From NCBI GenBank assembly GCA_003021655.1, contig PXRP01000046.1, forward strand, positions 1,460 to 38,733: a stretch of DNA of 37,274 nucleotides, given 5' to 3'. Position numbers and translations under genes: made by a program. Shown piece by piece: positions 15,815 to 24,297 of this stretch (within the stretch, counting starts at the first letter, position 1; every line of letters starts with the position of its first letter). The DNA comes from Halobacteriales archaeon QS_4_69_31. GTDB lineage: Archaea > Halobacteriota > Halobacteria > Halobacteriales > Haloarculaceae. Under the pieces are notes generated by a model. That model saw only the letters and a program-made list of their open reading frames with translations, was not told where the DNA came from and did no database searches.

Positions 15815-17318
15815 CGACCCGATGCCCGGCGTCCCCGACCTCGGCGGCGACGACGGCTGTGGCTGTGGGAGCGCCTGTGGCTGTGGCGGGCACGGCGCGG
15901 CGGGCGGACCCGGCGGTGACCGCGGTCACGGTCAGGGGGGCTCGACGGACATCCGGTCGGACGGCGGCGCGACCCCGGCCAACGTCGACGAGCACGGCAA
16001 ACTGCGCGACGTCGAGTTCACCGACCCCGCGGAGGGGGCGAGCCAGGACGTCTACGACTCGCCGGCGGACATGCGCGTCCAGCGCCCCGGCGAGGAGGAC
16101 CTGGACCTGGACACCCCCTCCTACGAGATCCGCTCGCAGATGAACGATATCGAGACGCCCGACGAGAAGACGTGGTTCATGGAACTGGACGAGGCGGTCA
16201 TCGACGACGGCCGGTGTATCCAGTGTGGGACCTGCGTGGCCTCGTGTCCCTCCGACTCCATCGGGATCGGCGACGACGGCCTCCCGGAACTGGTCAAGAT
16301 GTGTACGGGCTGTTCGCTGTGCTGGGACTTCTGTCCCCGCGGCGGCCTGCGCTACGAGCGCCAGTGGAAGATCACGGGCGGCGACGACAACGTCACGGGC
16401 GCCGGCGACCCGATCACGGAGTTCTCCGCGAAGGTCGAGGACGACTGGCGCGAGAACGCACAGGACGGCGGTCTGGTCACGTCCGTGCTGATCCACCTGC
16501 TGGAGGACGGCGAGGTCGACGGCGCGCTCATCGCCACCGAGTCCGACGAGGACCCCTGGAAGGCCGAGTCGTTCCTCGCGACGACCCCCGAGGAGTGCAT
16601 CGAGAACGCCGGGTCGTTCTACAACCAGACGATGGCCCTCGGGAACCTGGACCTCGAACAGTGGGCGCACAAACTCGACGTCCCCGTCGAGGAGGCCTCG
16701 CTGGCGCTCGTGGGCACACCCTGCGAGATCGAGGGGATCCGTGCCCTCCAGGACTTCGAGTGGGACTACGCCAGCCACGAGTCCGGCGTCCGCTCGGTCG
16801 AGTACACCATCGCCCTGATGTGTACGAAGAACTTCAACTACAAGCGCCTCGTCGGCGAGAAACTCGTCGAACAGCGGGGCGTCGACCTCGACGACGTCGC
16901 GAAGATGGACGTCCTCCACGGCAAACTGATGGTCATGGGCACGGACGGCGAGATGCTCGTCGAGGAGGACGTCGAGAACTTCCACGACGCCGCGCTCAAA
17001 GGCTGTGACGAGTGTGCGGACTTCACGGGCTACTGTGCGGACCTGACCGTCGGCTCGGTCGGCTCGTCCGACGAGTACTCTTCTGTCATCGTCCGCACCG
17101 AACAGGGCCTGGACGCCTGGAACCGCACCAAGGACGACCTCGACTACCACGACCTGGAGGACCGCTCGGCGGTCGGCAAACTCCAGGGCTGGGACAAGAA
17201 GAAGGCCTTCGACTCGCTGAAACGACCCTTCGACCCCGACGCGCCGCGGTTCATCGACTACACCGACCACGCCGAGAACTACGGCACCGAACTGAACCCC
17301 CACGACCGCGGGCACTGA
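15807..17318 (+). CDS. FrhB/FdhB-type (F420) iron-sulfur flavoprotein
   Basis: A 503-residue protein of the coenzyme F420 hydrogenase/dehydrogenase beta-subunit family. The order is a Cys/Gly-rich N-terminus (CGCGSACGCGG, 18-28), a linker, and two [4Fe-4S] motifs (Cys137/140/143/147 in CIQCGTCVASCP and Cys166/169/172/176 in CTGCSLCWDFCP). The FrhB N domain follows (AQDGGLVTSVLIHLLEDG, about 218-235) and then the FrhB C domain with LVGTPCEIEGIR (301-312) and a CDEC...YC cluster (400-410). Family members bind FAD and oxidise reduced F420. It overlaps the siroheme reductase by eight bases, so an F420H2-to-siroheme electron path is plausible. This mirrors methanogen Fsr, which fuses the same two activities in one chain. 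The partner role is inference. Confidence 0.85.
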   Translation: MTDDPMPGVPDLGGDDGCGCGSACGCGGHGAAGGPGGDRGHGQGGSTDIRSDGGATPANVDEHGKLRDVEFTDPAEGASQDVYDSPADMRVQRPGEEDLDLDTPSYEIRSQMNDIETPDEKTWFMELDEAVIDDGRCIQCGTCVASCPSDSIGIGDDGLPELVKMCTGCSLCWDFCPRGGLRYERQWKITGGDDNVTGAGDPITEFSAKVEDDWRENAQDGGLVTSVLIHLLEDGEVDGALIATESDEDPWKAESFLATTPEECIENAGSFYNQTMALGNLDLEQWAHKLDVPVEEASLALVGTPCEIEGIRALQDFEWDYASHESGVRSVEYTIALMCTKNFNYKRLVGEKLVEQRGVDLDDVAKMDVLHGKLMVMGTDGEMLVEEDVENFHDAALKGCDECADFTGYCADLTVGSVGSSDEYSSVIVRTEQGLDAWNRTKDDLDYHDLEDRSAVGKLQGWDKKKAFDSLKRPFDPDAPRFIDYTDHAENYGTELNPHDRGH

Positions 17319-17340
17319 CCTGCTCCACGAGGACGCTGTC

Positions 17341-17532
17341 TCAGTAGCCCCACACGTCGAGTCCGGGCACCCGCTCGAAGTAGTCGATGTTTCGCGTGAC
17401 CACGGGTTCGTTCTCCCCGAGCGCCGTCGCTGCGACGGTACAGTCCTCCCGGTCGATGGGCTGTCCGTCGACGTACAGCGTGCCCGAGAGTTCACCGGCC
17501 CGGCGCATCACGTCGTGGTCGGCCGGGACCGC
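17341..17532 (-). pseudogene. VapC-like PIN domain remnant
   Basis: The minus-strand frame ending at 17341 reads ADHDVMRRAGELSGTLYVDG, then QPIDREDCTVAATALGENEP and VVTRNIDYFERVPGLDVWGY. This is the C-terminal half of a PIN-domain toxin nuclease (the ID-ED and TRN-FERVPGL pattern). The N-terminal half with the first catalytic aspartate is missing because the dhaM gene begins there, and no antitoxin is visible. It is a dead fragment of a toxin-antitoxin module. Confidence 0.65.
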
Positions 17533-17534
17533 GC

Positions 17535-17915
17535 TCAGAGTTTCTCGACGCCGCGGGCGGCCTCGGCCTGTTCGTGGACGGACTCGACGGTGGCGTCGGG
17601 GGCCGTGGCGGCGACCGCCGCGTTGACCGCGCCCTCGAGGACCGGCGCGTCCGCGAGCGTCGCGTCGACGTCGCTGGCCTCGATGGCGACCTCGGCGTTC
17701 ATGACCGCGCTCCCGAGGTCGACCAGCACCACGACGCCGTCGCCGTCGTCGGCCGCCTCGAGCGCCGCCTCGATGTCGTCCGGGACGGTCCCGATGCCGC
17801 CGTGGCCGTCGCCGCCGGCCGGTTCGATGGGGGTGTCACCGCCCATCTCGGCGGCCACCTCGACGACCCCCTCGGCCGCGGTCGCGCTGTGGGAGACGAC
17901 GACGAGTCCCACCAT
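17535..17915 (-). CDS. dhaM: Dihydroxyacetone kinase phosphotransfer subunit DhaM
   Basis: A 126-residue EIIA-Man-like protein that passes phosphate from HPr to the ADP bound on DhaL. The phosphorylated histidine is His9 in VVSHSATAAEG, with GTVPDDIEAAL and VLVDLGSAVMNAEVAIE as the other family signatures. It has only the EIIA domain; HPr and EI modules fused in some bacteria are absent, so separate PTS proteins must exist elsewhere. The ATG at 17915 overlaps the dhaL TGA by one base; a GTG three bases earlier is an alternative. It is the last gene of dhaKLM. Confidence 0.9.
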   Translation of the reverse strand: MVGLVVVSHSATAAEGVVEVAAEMGGDTPIEPAGGDGHGGIGTVPDDIEAALEAADDGDGVVVLVDLGSAVMNAEVAIEASDVDATLADAPVLEGAVNAAVAATAPDATVESVHEQAEAARGVEKL

Positions 17916-18628
17916 CACTCCTCGGGGTCCTCGTCGGGTATCGTCGGCGACGTGGCGTCGAGGTCGGGGTCGACGTCCGCGCCCGTCTCCGCGATGGCGG
18001 TCTCCAGCAGCGCCTCTACGATGAACAGCGTGCTCGTCGCGCCGGGGTCCTGGTGGCCGACCGACCGCCAGCCGAGATACGACGCCCGGCCCTTGCTCGC
18101 ACGGAGCGGGACGGTGAACGCGACGCCGCGCTCGGCGGCGTCGACGGCCTTGGCGAGTGCCTCGACCGCCGGGAGGTCGTCGGTCTCGACCGACTTCTTG
18201 AAGGTGTGGACCGCCGGCACCAGCGCGTCGACCATCGTGGCGTCGCCGACCGACGCGTCGCCCCTGTCCTGGACCTTCTCGAGGTAGGTCTCGGCGAACG
18301 CGACGGCGCTCTCGCGGTCGAGGCCGCCGTCGAGTTCCGCGGCCGCGAACGCGAGCGACCCGCCGTACAGCGGGCCCGAGGCGCCGCCGACCTCGGACAT
18401 GAGCGTCTTCCCGACGGTCTTGACGACCGTCTCGGGGTCGGGGTCGTCCAGGTCCGCGACCGCGTCGACGGCCTCGGCCCAGCCCCGGGCCATGTTCCCG
18501 CCGTGGTCGGCGTCGCCGATGGCCGAGTCCAGTTGCGTCAGGTGGTCGCGTTCGGCCTCGATGCGCTCCGCGACGGCCTCGACGGCGGCGACGACCGCCT
18601 CGCCGTCCGCGCTCATCCCCTCTCTCAT
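17915..18628 (-). CDS. dhaL: Dihydroxyacetone kinase ADP-binding subunit DhaL
   Basis: A 237-residue subunit that holds ADP as a cofactor and transfers phosphate to DHA on DhaK. The metal/nucleotide motif is SAIGDADHGGNMARG (about 35-49). Further family landmarks are GGASGPLYGGSLAFAA and GDASVGDATMVDALVPA; the C-terminus has RASKGRASYLGWRSVGHQDP, which covers the nucleotide phosphates. The start ATG overlaps the dhaK stop in ATGA. An acidic tail of about 25 residues is a haloarchaeal addition. Confidence 0.92.
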   Translation of the reverse strand: MREGMSADGEAVVAAVEAVAERIEAERDHLTQLDSAIGDADHGGNMARGWAEAVDAVADLDDPDPETVVKTVGKTLMSEVGGASGPLYGGSLAFAAAELDGGLDRESAVAFAETYLEKVQDRGDASVGDATMVDALVPAVHTFKKSVETDDLPAVEALAKAVDAAERGVAFTVPLRASKGRASYLGWRSVGHQDPGATSTLFIVEALLETAIAETGADVDPDLDATSPTIPDEDPEE

Positions 18629-19623
18629 CGTACCGTCAGCGCCGGCGTGTCGGCCGGCGCGGCGAGCAGGTCCTTCAGTTCGTCGTCGACGGCACAGACC
18701 GTCACCGAACACCCCGCCATGTCCAGCGAGGTCATGTACTCGCCGACCCACGCGTCCCAGGTTTCGAGGTCGTGGTCCGCGAGGACCTCCTGGAGGCGGC
18801 GGTTGACGACGAACAGTTCCATCTCCGGCGTCCCGCCCATCCCGTTGACGATGGTGACGACCTCCTGCCCCGCCTCGAGGTCGAGGTCCGCGAGCACCTC
18901 CCCGGCCAGTTCCTCGGTGATCGCGTCGGCGTCCATGGTCTCGGTGCGCTCGGTGCCGGGTTCGCCGTGGATGCCGATGCCGAGTTCGATCTCGTCGTCG
19001 CCCAGGTCGAAGGTGGGTTCGCCCTTCTCGGGCGTGACACACGAGGTCAGCGCCGTCCCCATCGTGCCGACGTTGTCGATGACCTTCTGTGCGACGCGCT
19101 GGACCTCGTCGAGGTCGGCTCCCTCGGCGGCTTTTGCTCCCGCGGCTTTGTGGACGAGGATCGTCCCACAGACCCCGCGGCGGCCGGAGGTGTACAGCGA
19201 GTCCTCGACGGCCACGTCGTCGTCGACGACGACCTCCGCGACGTCGACGCCCTCCATCTCTGCCAGTTCGATCGCGGTGTCGAAGTTCATCACGTCGCCC
19301 TCGTAGTTCTTGACGACCGCGAGGACGCCCTCCCCGGCGTCGCAGGCGTCTATCAGCGCCTCGAACTCGTCGGCGGTCGGCGAGGAGAACACGTCCCCCG
19401 CGGCCGCCCCGTCGAGCATCCCGTCGCCGATGTAGCCGCCGTGTGTCGGTTCGTGTCCGCTCCCGCCGCCGCTGACGAGCGCTACCTTCCCCTCGACCGG
19501 CCCGTCCTCCCTGACGAGTACCTGCGTGTCCGGGAGTCGCCGCAACCGGTCCGGGTGCGCCGCCACCATCCCCTCCAGCATCTCGTCGACGACGTCGTCC
19601 GGGTCGTTGATCAGTTTCTTCAT
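18625..19623 (-). CDS. dhaK: Dihydroxyacetone kinase substrate-binding subunit DhaK
   Basis: A 332-residue subunit that binds dihydroxyacetone covalently as a hemiaminal through His219 in GIGIHGEPG; His57 in GGGSGHEPTHGGY orients the substrate. Other family features are NYEGDVMNFDTAIELA and RRGVCGTILVHKAAGA. The product DHAP enters glycolysis/gluconeogenesis. DHA and glycerol are abundant in hypersaline water because of the alga Dunaliella and of Salinibacter, which explains the operon in halophiles. The ATG at 19623 has a CTTTATT box about 32 bases upstream. The gene heads dhaK-dhaL-dhaM, all overlapping. Confidence 0.94.
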   Translation of the reverse strand: MKKLINDPDDVVDEMLEGMVAAHPDRLRRLPDTQVLVREDGPVEGKVALVSGGGSGHEPTHGGYIGDGMLDGAAAGDVFSSPTADEFEALIDACDAGEGVLAVVKNYEGDVMNFDTAIELAEMEGVDVAEVVVDDDVAVEDSLYTSGRRGVCGTILVHKAAGAKAAEGADLDEVQRVAQKVIDNVGTMGTALTSCVTPEKGEPTFDLGDDEIELGIGIHGEPGTERTETMDADAITEELAGEVLADLDLEAGQEVVTIVNGMGGTPEMELFVVNRRLQEVLADHDLETWDAWVGEYMTSLDMAGCSVTVCAVDDELKDLLAAPADTPALTVR

Positions 19624-19651
19624 GCCAGCGTGTCACATCGAATCCCGCATC

Positions 19652-19658
19652 AATAAAG
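19652..19658 (-). promoter_or_regulatory. TATA box of the dhaKLM operon
   Basis: CTTTATT on the minus strand, centred about 32 bases before the dhaK ATG, in a local AT-rich patch. Confidence 0.55.
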
Positions 19659-19777
19659 ATTAGCAACCGGTCGCCAGGAGTAAAGAAATGGCGGCGCGCG
19701 GGTGTCCGACCGGTGCTGACAGGTCAGAGCTCCGCGACGGGGACCGTCATCCGGGAATACCGCCGGGTGCCCCGGGG

Positions 19778-21940
19778 CTACAGTTCAGAGCGCTTGACCA
19801 GCGCGTAGACCAGCAGCGCCGAGAGGACGACGCTCAGGTACGCCTCCGAGCCGGCAAGCAGTCTGGCCAGCGCCCCCTTCGGGCCGATGTTCCCGTAGCC
19901 GATGGTCGTATACGAGATGTAGCTGAAGTGAACGTTTTTGTAGAAGATGGCCCGCCCTTCGGCGGTGAACAGTTCCCCGACCGACGCGAGCTGGCCGGCA
20001 CCGGTCTCGAACGCCGGGCCGCCGAAAGCGTACGGGACGACGAAAAGCAGCGGCGCGAGGACGAACGCGAAGCCGATCCGGATCGGGCGCATGCCGTGGC
20101 CGCAGGTGATCCCCAGGAAGTAGTTCTCGACGACGCGGCCGCTGTTTTTCACCCGCGCCCAGGGGTCGACCGACGGGTCGCGGACGACGGACAGGCTCTT
20201 GGCGCGGCTGTACTGCTGGCGTTTGACGCGGAACTCGCCGGCGACTTTCATGTCGCCGGCCTCGCCGGCGGCCTGCTTGGCCTTCAGGTAGGTCGTCTCG
20301 ACGACTTCGGGCGTCATCTCGAGGGCGTAGTCGGGCGATCCCCCCGGCGGTTCGTCGAAGTGATGGATGTTCCAGCCGTTGCGGTCGAGGTAGTCGCGGT
20401 GGTCGCTGAAGTCGAACTCGTGGTCGGCGAACTCGTCGAACTCGGTCCGGCAGAATCGGAAGTAATCCAGCAGTTCCTTGCTGTCCTTGCCGCGTTCGAC
20501 CTCGAGGTCGATGTCGCCGACGCTGGCCAGCGTCATGTCGTATCGGACCCACCCGTCGGCCGGCTGGACGATCCGGCCGGTCCTGATCGATGCCCGGGTG
20601 AAATTGACGAAGGCGTCGCCCTCGACCTGCTCGGCGCGGAGGTCGATGCGGTCGGAGAAGGTGCTCCCGCTGAACTCGACCTCGCCGCCGAAGGCGGTGT
20701 CCATGAAGTTGGCCGACGTGAGCTGTGCGTTGTGGAAGTCGGCGTCGGCCTCGAAGCGGGTCCCCTCGAAGGTGATGTCGTCTTCGAGGTAGTTCGCGCC
20801 GCCGCTGACCTCGACGCCGCGGAAGGCACACCGGCCCCCGAACCGGACGCCCGAGAAGTCGGCGTCCTCGCCGAAGCGGGCCTCGTCGAAGTCCGCCTCC
20901 CCGGCGAAGGTCGTCTCCGAGAAGTCGGCGTCGGCCGTGACGGTGAACCCCTCGAAATCCGCGCGCTCTTCGAAGGTGGCCCCGTCGAAGTCGACGAAGC
21001 GGAACATCGCGAGCCGGAAGACCGCCTCGTCGGCGAACCGGACGCCCGCGAAGGTCGCGTCGTCGTCCATCGCGCGCTCGCCGCCCTCGAAGGTCGCACC
21101 CCGGAAGTGGGCCTCCCCGTGGAAGGTCGCGTCCTCGAAGCCCGCGTCCTCGCGAAAGCGGGACTCGTCGAAGTCACCGCGCCTGCGGAACGCACACCGG
21201 TTGAACTCGCCGTCGCCCGCAAACGAGGCCCCCTCGAACTCGGCGTCGCCCTCGAAGACGGCGTCGTCGAAGATGGCGAAGCCGAACTCGGCCTGCCGGA
21301 AGTCGGTCCCGGCCGTGAACATCGCCTCAGTGAAACTCACGTTGTCGTCCAGGAGGTTCGAGTCGCCGTGGAACTCGGCGCCGCGAAAGCGGGCCGTCTC
21401 CGCGAAGGTCGCGCGGTCGAAGTCGGTGTCGTCGTCGAAGACCGCCTCGTCGAACGAGACCGGCCCCTCGAAGGTCGCGTCGTCGAAGTGGACATCGCAG
21501 TCGAACTGCGCCTCGAACGCGTCGACCTCGCCGGTGACCGTCGCGCCGGAACAGGACAGTTCCCCCTCGAAGTGGGCGTTGTCGAGGGCGAAGCCGCCGA
21601 CGGTCGCGCCGTCGAGGACCACCGGGATCCGGACCGTCGCGAACTCGGCCGAGACAGTTCCCTCGACGGTCGCGTTCCGCAGGTCGAGGGCGTGTCTGTC
21701 CGTCCCGTCGACGAGCAGTCTATCGAAGGCGACCGCCGGCAGGTGGACACCCCGCAGGTCCTTGTCCTCCACGTCGCCGTGTTCTGCGACTGCCAGCAGC
21801 GCCGCCCGGACGTCCTCGTCGGTCACGCCCTCCTCGGTCCGCTCCGCGGGGGACATGTGCAACACCGACGTGTCCACCTCCGACAGTGCCGGCACGTCGC
21901 CCGACGGTCCGTCCACGCTCTCGGTACCCTGTTTTGCCAT
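19778..21940 (-). CDS. Pentapeptide-repeat two-TM potassium channel
   Basis: A 720-residue fusion. Residues about 85-470 are a long run of pentapeptide-type repeats (ADFDEARF, GEAHFRGATF, DTDFDRATF and dozens of relatives), expected to fold as a right-handed quadrilateral beta-helix. A mixed linker (470-610) follows. The C-terminus is a two-helix ion channel: TM1 at about 620-639 (IGFAFVLAPLLFVVPYAF), a pore loop ending in TTIGYGNIGP (678-687, the K+ selectivity filter), and TM2 at about 697-715. It is thus a K+-type channel with an enormous cytoplasmic beta-helix where other channels carry RCK or cyclic-nucleotide domains. The ATG at 21940 has a TATA box 26-33 bases upstream. Ligand or regulator unknown. 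Confidence 0.85.
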   Translation of the reverse strand: MAKQGTESVDGPSGDVPALSEVDTSVLHMSPAERTEEGVTDEDVRAALLAVAEHGDVEDKDLRGVHLPAVAFDRLLVDGTDRHALDLRNATVEGTVSAEFATVRIPVVLDGATVGGFALDNAHFEGELSCSGATVTGEVDAFEAQFDCDVHFDDATFEGPVSFDEAVFDDDTDFDRATFAETARFRGAEFHGDSNLLDDNVSFTEAMFTAGTDFRQAEFGFAIFDDAVFEGDAEFEGASFAGDGEFNRCAFRRRGDFDESRFREDAGFEDATFHGEAHFRGATFEGGERAMDDDATFAGVRFADEAVFRLAMFRFVDFDGATFEERADFEGFTVTADADFSETTFAGEADFDEARFGEDADFSGVRFGGRCAFRGVEVSGGANYLEDDITFEGTRFEADADFHNAQLTSANFMDTAFGGEVEFSGSTFSDRIDLRAEQVEGDAFVNFTRASIRTGRIVQPADGWVRYDMTLASVGDIDLEVERGKDSKELLDYFRFCRTEFDEFADHEFDFSDHRDYLDRNGWNIHHFDEPPGGSPDYALEMTPEVVETTYLKAKQAAGEAGDMKVAGEFRVKRQQYSRAKSLSVVRDPSVDPWARVKNSGRVVENYFLGITCGHGMRPIRIGFAFVLAPLLFVVPYAFGGPAFETGAGQLASVGELFTAEGRAIFYKNVHFSYISYTTIGYGNIGPKGALARLLAGSEAYLSVVLSALLVYALVKRSEL

Positions 21941-21965
21941 ACCACTCCGTTATGGTGACCGATGT

Positions 21966-21973
21966 GATATAAG
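21966..21973 (-). promoter_or_regulatory. TATA box for the channel gene
   Basis: CTTATATC on the minus strand, centred 30 bases before the ATG at 21940. Confidence 0.6.
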
Positions 21974-22031
21974 TGGTGGCGCGAACCCGTCCGCCGGCAC
22001 CGTTAACAGCCCGCTGGCCGAGTCGGTCCGT

Positions 22032-22421
22032 ATGGACTGTCCAGCCTGCGGCGCGGCGACGGTGGCGTTCGCGGTCCCGGCGGACCTGCGCGAGTTCCTC
22101 CCCGGCGGGGACCCCGGCGCGGCCCTCTGTGCCGAATGTCTCCGGCTCCATCCGGTCGCGGACCCGCCCGCGGAGCCGCCCGCGTTCGCGGCGGTCAGCG
22201 ACGCCTTTCCCGACGGCGAGGCGGCCGTCCCGATGGCGTTGCTCGTCGGCCTGCTCGACTCGCTGGCCCGGTACCGGGCGGAGATCACGGCACTGCTCGA
22301 ACGCGTCGAGCGCGCCGGCTCGGACCCGTTTCTCGTCGTCGACCGCCTCGCCGACGACCCCGGTATCGACGCCGCGACCGACCTCCGCCGTCGCCGCCAC
22401 CAGCTCGAACAGCTCCTCTGA
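22032..22421 (+). CDS. DUF6276-like zinc-ribbon protein
   Basis: A 129-residue protein starting MDCPACGAATVAFAVPADLR, with a second pair CAECLRLHP at about 38-46, a CxxC-CxxC zinc ribbon. The rest is helical and acidic (ALLVGLLDSLARYRAEITAL). I recall this pattern as the haloarchaeal DUF6276 family; function unknown. The ATG is fixed by the first zinc pair. It is divergent from the channel gene. Confidence 0.7.
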   Translation: MDCPACGAATVAFAVPADLREFLPGGDPGAALCAECLRLHPVADPPAEPPAFAAVSDAFPDGEAAVPMALLVGLLDSLARYRAEITALLERVERAGSDPFLVVDRLADDPGIDAATDLRRRRHQLEQLL

Positions 22422-22846
22422 CGGCCGCCCCGGCCTTCGGTCCCGGAGCCCGCCCTCGCCCGGACCCGCCAGCACGGTTCTGGAGCCCGCTCCCGGTCGA
22501 CGACGGCTGTCCCTACTCAGTTAGGTACGCCGACTATACACCTCCGGTGTAAAGGTCCGAGTGCGGCATCCCAGCCGGGTGCCGTCACGACGACGCGTAG
22601 ATCCGTCGTCGTCTCCCCCAATCCCCCATCTCTGCTCCACCAGCACCCGTCTCCACACGGAGTCAGACCCCGCCGGGCGCGCGCGGCTGCCTCCCCGGCC
22701 GGCGCGACCACGGCGGGCTCAGCCGGCCGGCGGCCGTCTCTCCCCCGGCCGTCGGCCGGATTCCACTGTCTCTGCACTCGCGTCGCGCAGCGCCCGCTCG
22801 GGCGCTGTCGAGCGGTGGTCGCGCGGACGCTGCGAGCGGTGGTCGC
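22422..22846. other. Intergenic, GC-rich, no gene seen
   Basis: Contains a small hairpin TACACC-TCC-GGTGTA (22537-22551) in the only AT-rich patch and, near the aRF1 stop, two copies of GAGCGGTGGTCGC. The open frames are Arg/Pro-rich shadows. The hairpin could be a terminator of the zinc-ribbon gene. Confidence 0.45.
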
Positions 22847-24088
22847 TCAGACGCCCGTCGAGTACCGCAGAATACCGGCGACGCCGCCGAACGCCGAGAG
22901 CAGCTGGTCGCCCTTCTCGAAGTCCGTCGAGACGAAGTGGACCTCCGTGCCGCGCTGCTCGGCGATGTCGATGAGGTGGTCGATGGCGTCCTCGCGCTCG
23001 GCGTCGAGGGGTTCGCCACACCGCGAGCAGCCCCGCTCGGGGACGTCGTCGCTCCGGTCCAGGAATTCGTGTTCGGTGTGGCCGTTGGCACACTCCATGA
23101 CGACCACGTCCGTGCGCAGGTCCTCGCTCAACAGGAGCGTCTCGACCGACCCCATCACGAGGTTCTCGCGGGTCGGCTCGAACCCGTAGGTGGCCAGGTC
23201 GCCGTCGTGAAGCTCGTCGAAAAACCGCTCCATGAGCTTCTTGTCCTGCATCATCTCGTGCTCGTCGAGCACCTCCTGTGCGGCGTCGACGAGGTCGTAC
23301 AGCCCCGACTCGTCGGTGTAGGCGACGTCGAACTTCCCCAGCACCATGTCCCCGAGTTCGTGGTGGAGGTAGTCGCCGTCGAGGAACTCGTCTTTGGTCG
23401 GCGAGGGCCCGCCGACGAGGATGCCGTCCAGTTCGTGGCGCTTGTCGACGAACAGGTCGTTGGCCATCCCGGCGACCTCCTGGTAGAAGTTGTCGATGGC
23501 CTCCAGGCGCAGGCGGGCGAACCGCTGGGCGGACTGGCCGCCCTTGCGCTGTTTGCCCGGCACGAGCGAGGAGGCGGACTTGACGGGCTCGACGCGTTTG
23601 CCCCGGAGCCAGCCGACGTTTGCCTCCCGACGGTCGAGGACGACGAGCCCGAACAGCCCCTTGTCGGCCAGCATCTCCTCTAAGGGTTCGAGCAGGAACT
23701 CCGAGTCGCAGTGATAGCGGAACGACTCGATGGGCTGGGGCGGGCTCTCCAGGGTGCGGGTCACCATCTCGCTGCGGCCGCCGCCGGTGTCGACCGCCCC
23801 CGAGAAGAGGACCATCCCGTTTTCCGGCGGGTAGGTATCGTAGTAGCGCAGGCGGTCCTTGATCGAGGTGAGCGCGTCCTGGACGTTCGTGCGGGTGTCC
23901 TTCGATTTGATGTTCGACGCCTCGGAGTGTTCCTGCGTGACGTGGGCGACGACGGCGCTTATCTGCTTGTCCTCGGGGACGTAGATAGAGACCAGCTGCG
24001 TGCCCGAACCCCGGTAGTCCTTCAGCTCTTCGAGCACTTTCCGGAACTCGTATTTCTGTTTGTCCGTCTGTCCGTCCTGTTCGCTCAT
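22847..24088 (-). CDS. prf1: Peptide chain release factor aRF1
   Basis: A 413-residue archaeal release factor recognising all three stop codons. Domain 1 has the codon-reading NIKS motif (59-62, in ASNIKSKDTR) and YxCxxxF-like residues (YHCDSEF, 125-131). Domain 2 has the catalytic GGQ (183-185, in KQRKGGQSAQRF), which triggers peptide release. Domain 3 includes a zinc site CANGHTEHEF...CSRCGEP in archaeal style. The ATG at 24088 (MSEQDGQTDKQKYEFRK) matches the family; the longer frame crosses the promoter. Length is standard. Confidence 0.96.
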   Translation of the reverse strand: MSEQDGQTDKQKYEFRKVLEELKDYRGSGTQLVSIYVPEDKQISAVVAHVTQEHSEASNIKSKDTRTNVQDALTSIKDRLRYYDTYPPENGMVLFSGAVDTGGGRSEMVTRTLESPPQPIESFRYHCDSEFLLEPLEEMLADKGLFGLVVLDRREANVGWLRGKRVEPVKSASSLVPGKQRKGGQSAQRFARLRLEAIDNFYQEVAGMANDLFVDKRHELDGILVGGPSPTKDEFLDGDYLHHELGDMVLGKFDVAYTDESGLYDLVDAAQEVLDEHEMMQDKKLMERFFDELHDGDLATYGFEPTRENLVMGSVETLLLSEDLRTDVVVMECANGHTEHEFLDRSDDVPERGCSRCGEPLDAEREDAIDHLIDIAEQRGTEVHFVSTDFEKGDQLLSAFGGVAGILRYSTGV

Positions 24089-24266
24089 TACACTTCGTTG
24101 GGGGTGTGGCCGGTAAGTAACTGTTGAACGACGGCGGTTCGACGGGGCTACGACCGCCGGGTCCACCGGCCACCACGACCCGGAGCCGACGTCGGCAAAA
24201 CGCCGCCGACACCTCCCGTATCGCCGTACTGCGCGGCGGTACTGTCAGGCGAAATCGATGACGGGG

Positions 24267-24272
24267 TTTATA
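24267..24272 (+). promoter_or_regulatory. TATA box for the MinD-type gene
   Basis: TTTATA is centred 28 bases before the ATG at 24298, indicating a leaderless transcript and supporting that start over an in-frame GTG at 24286. Confidence 0.65.
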
Positions 24273-24297
24273 TGATTCCCGCTTCGTGTGTCCAACA

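Noticed and set aside
15669-17495. 608-codon antisense frame across the FrhB-type gene
   Set aside because: Antisense to a gene with clear cluster motifs.
19688-21958. 756-codon antisense frame across the channel gene
   Set aside because: It repeats because the true gene is repetitive; no family resemblance.
22537-22551. Promoter for a small gene in the 22.4-22.8 kb gap
   Set aside because: No protein-like frame follows the AT-rich hairpin; a terminator is more likely.
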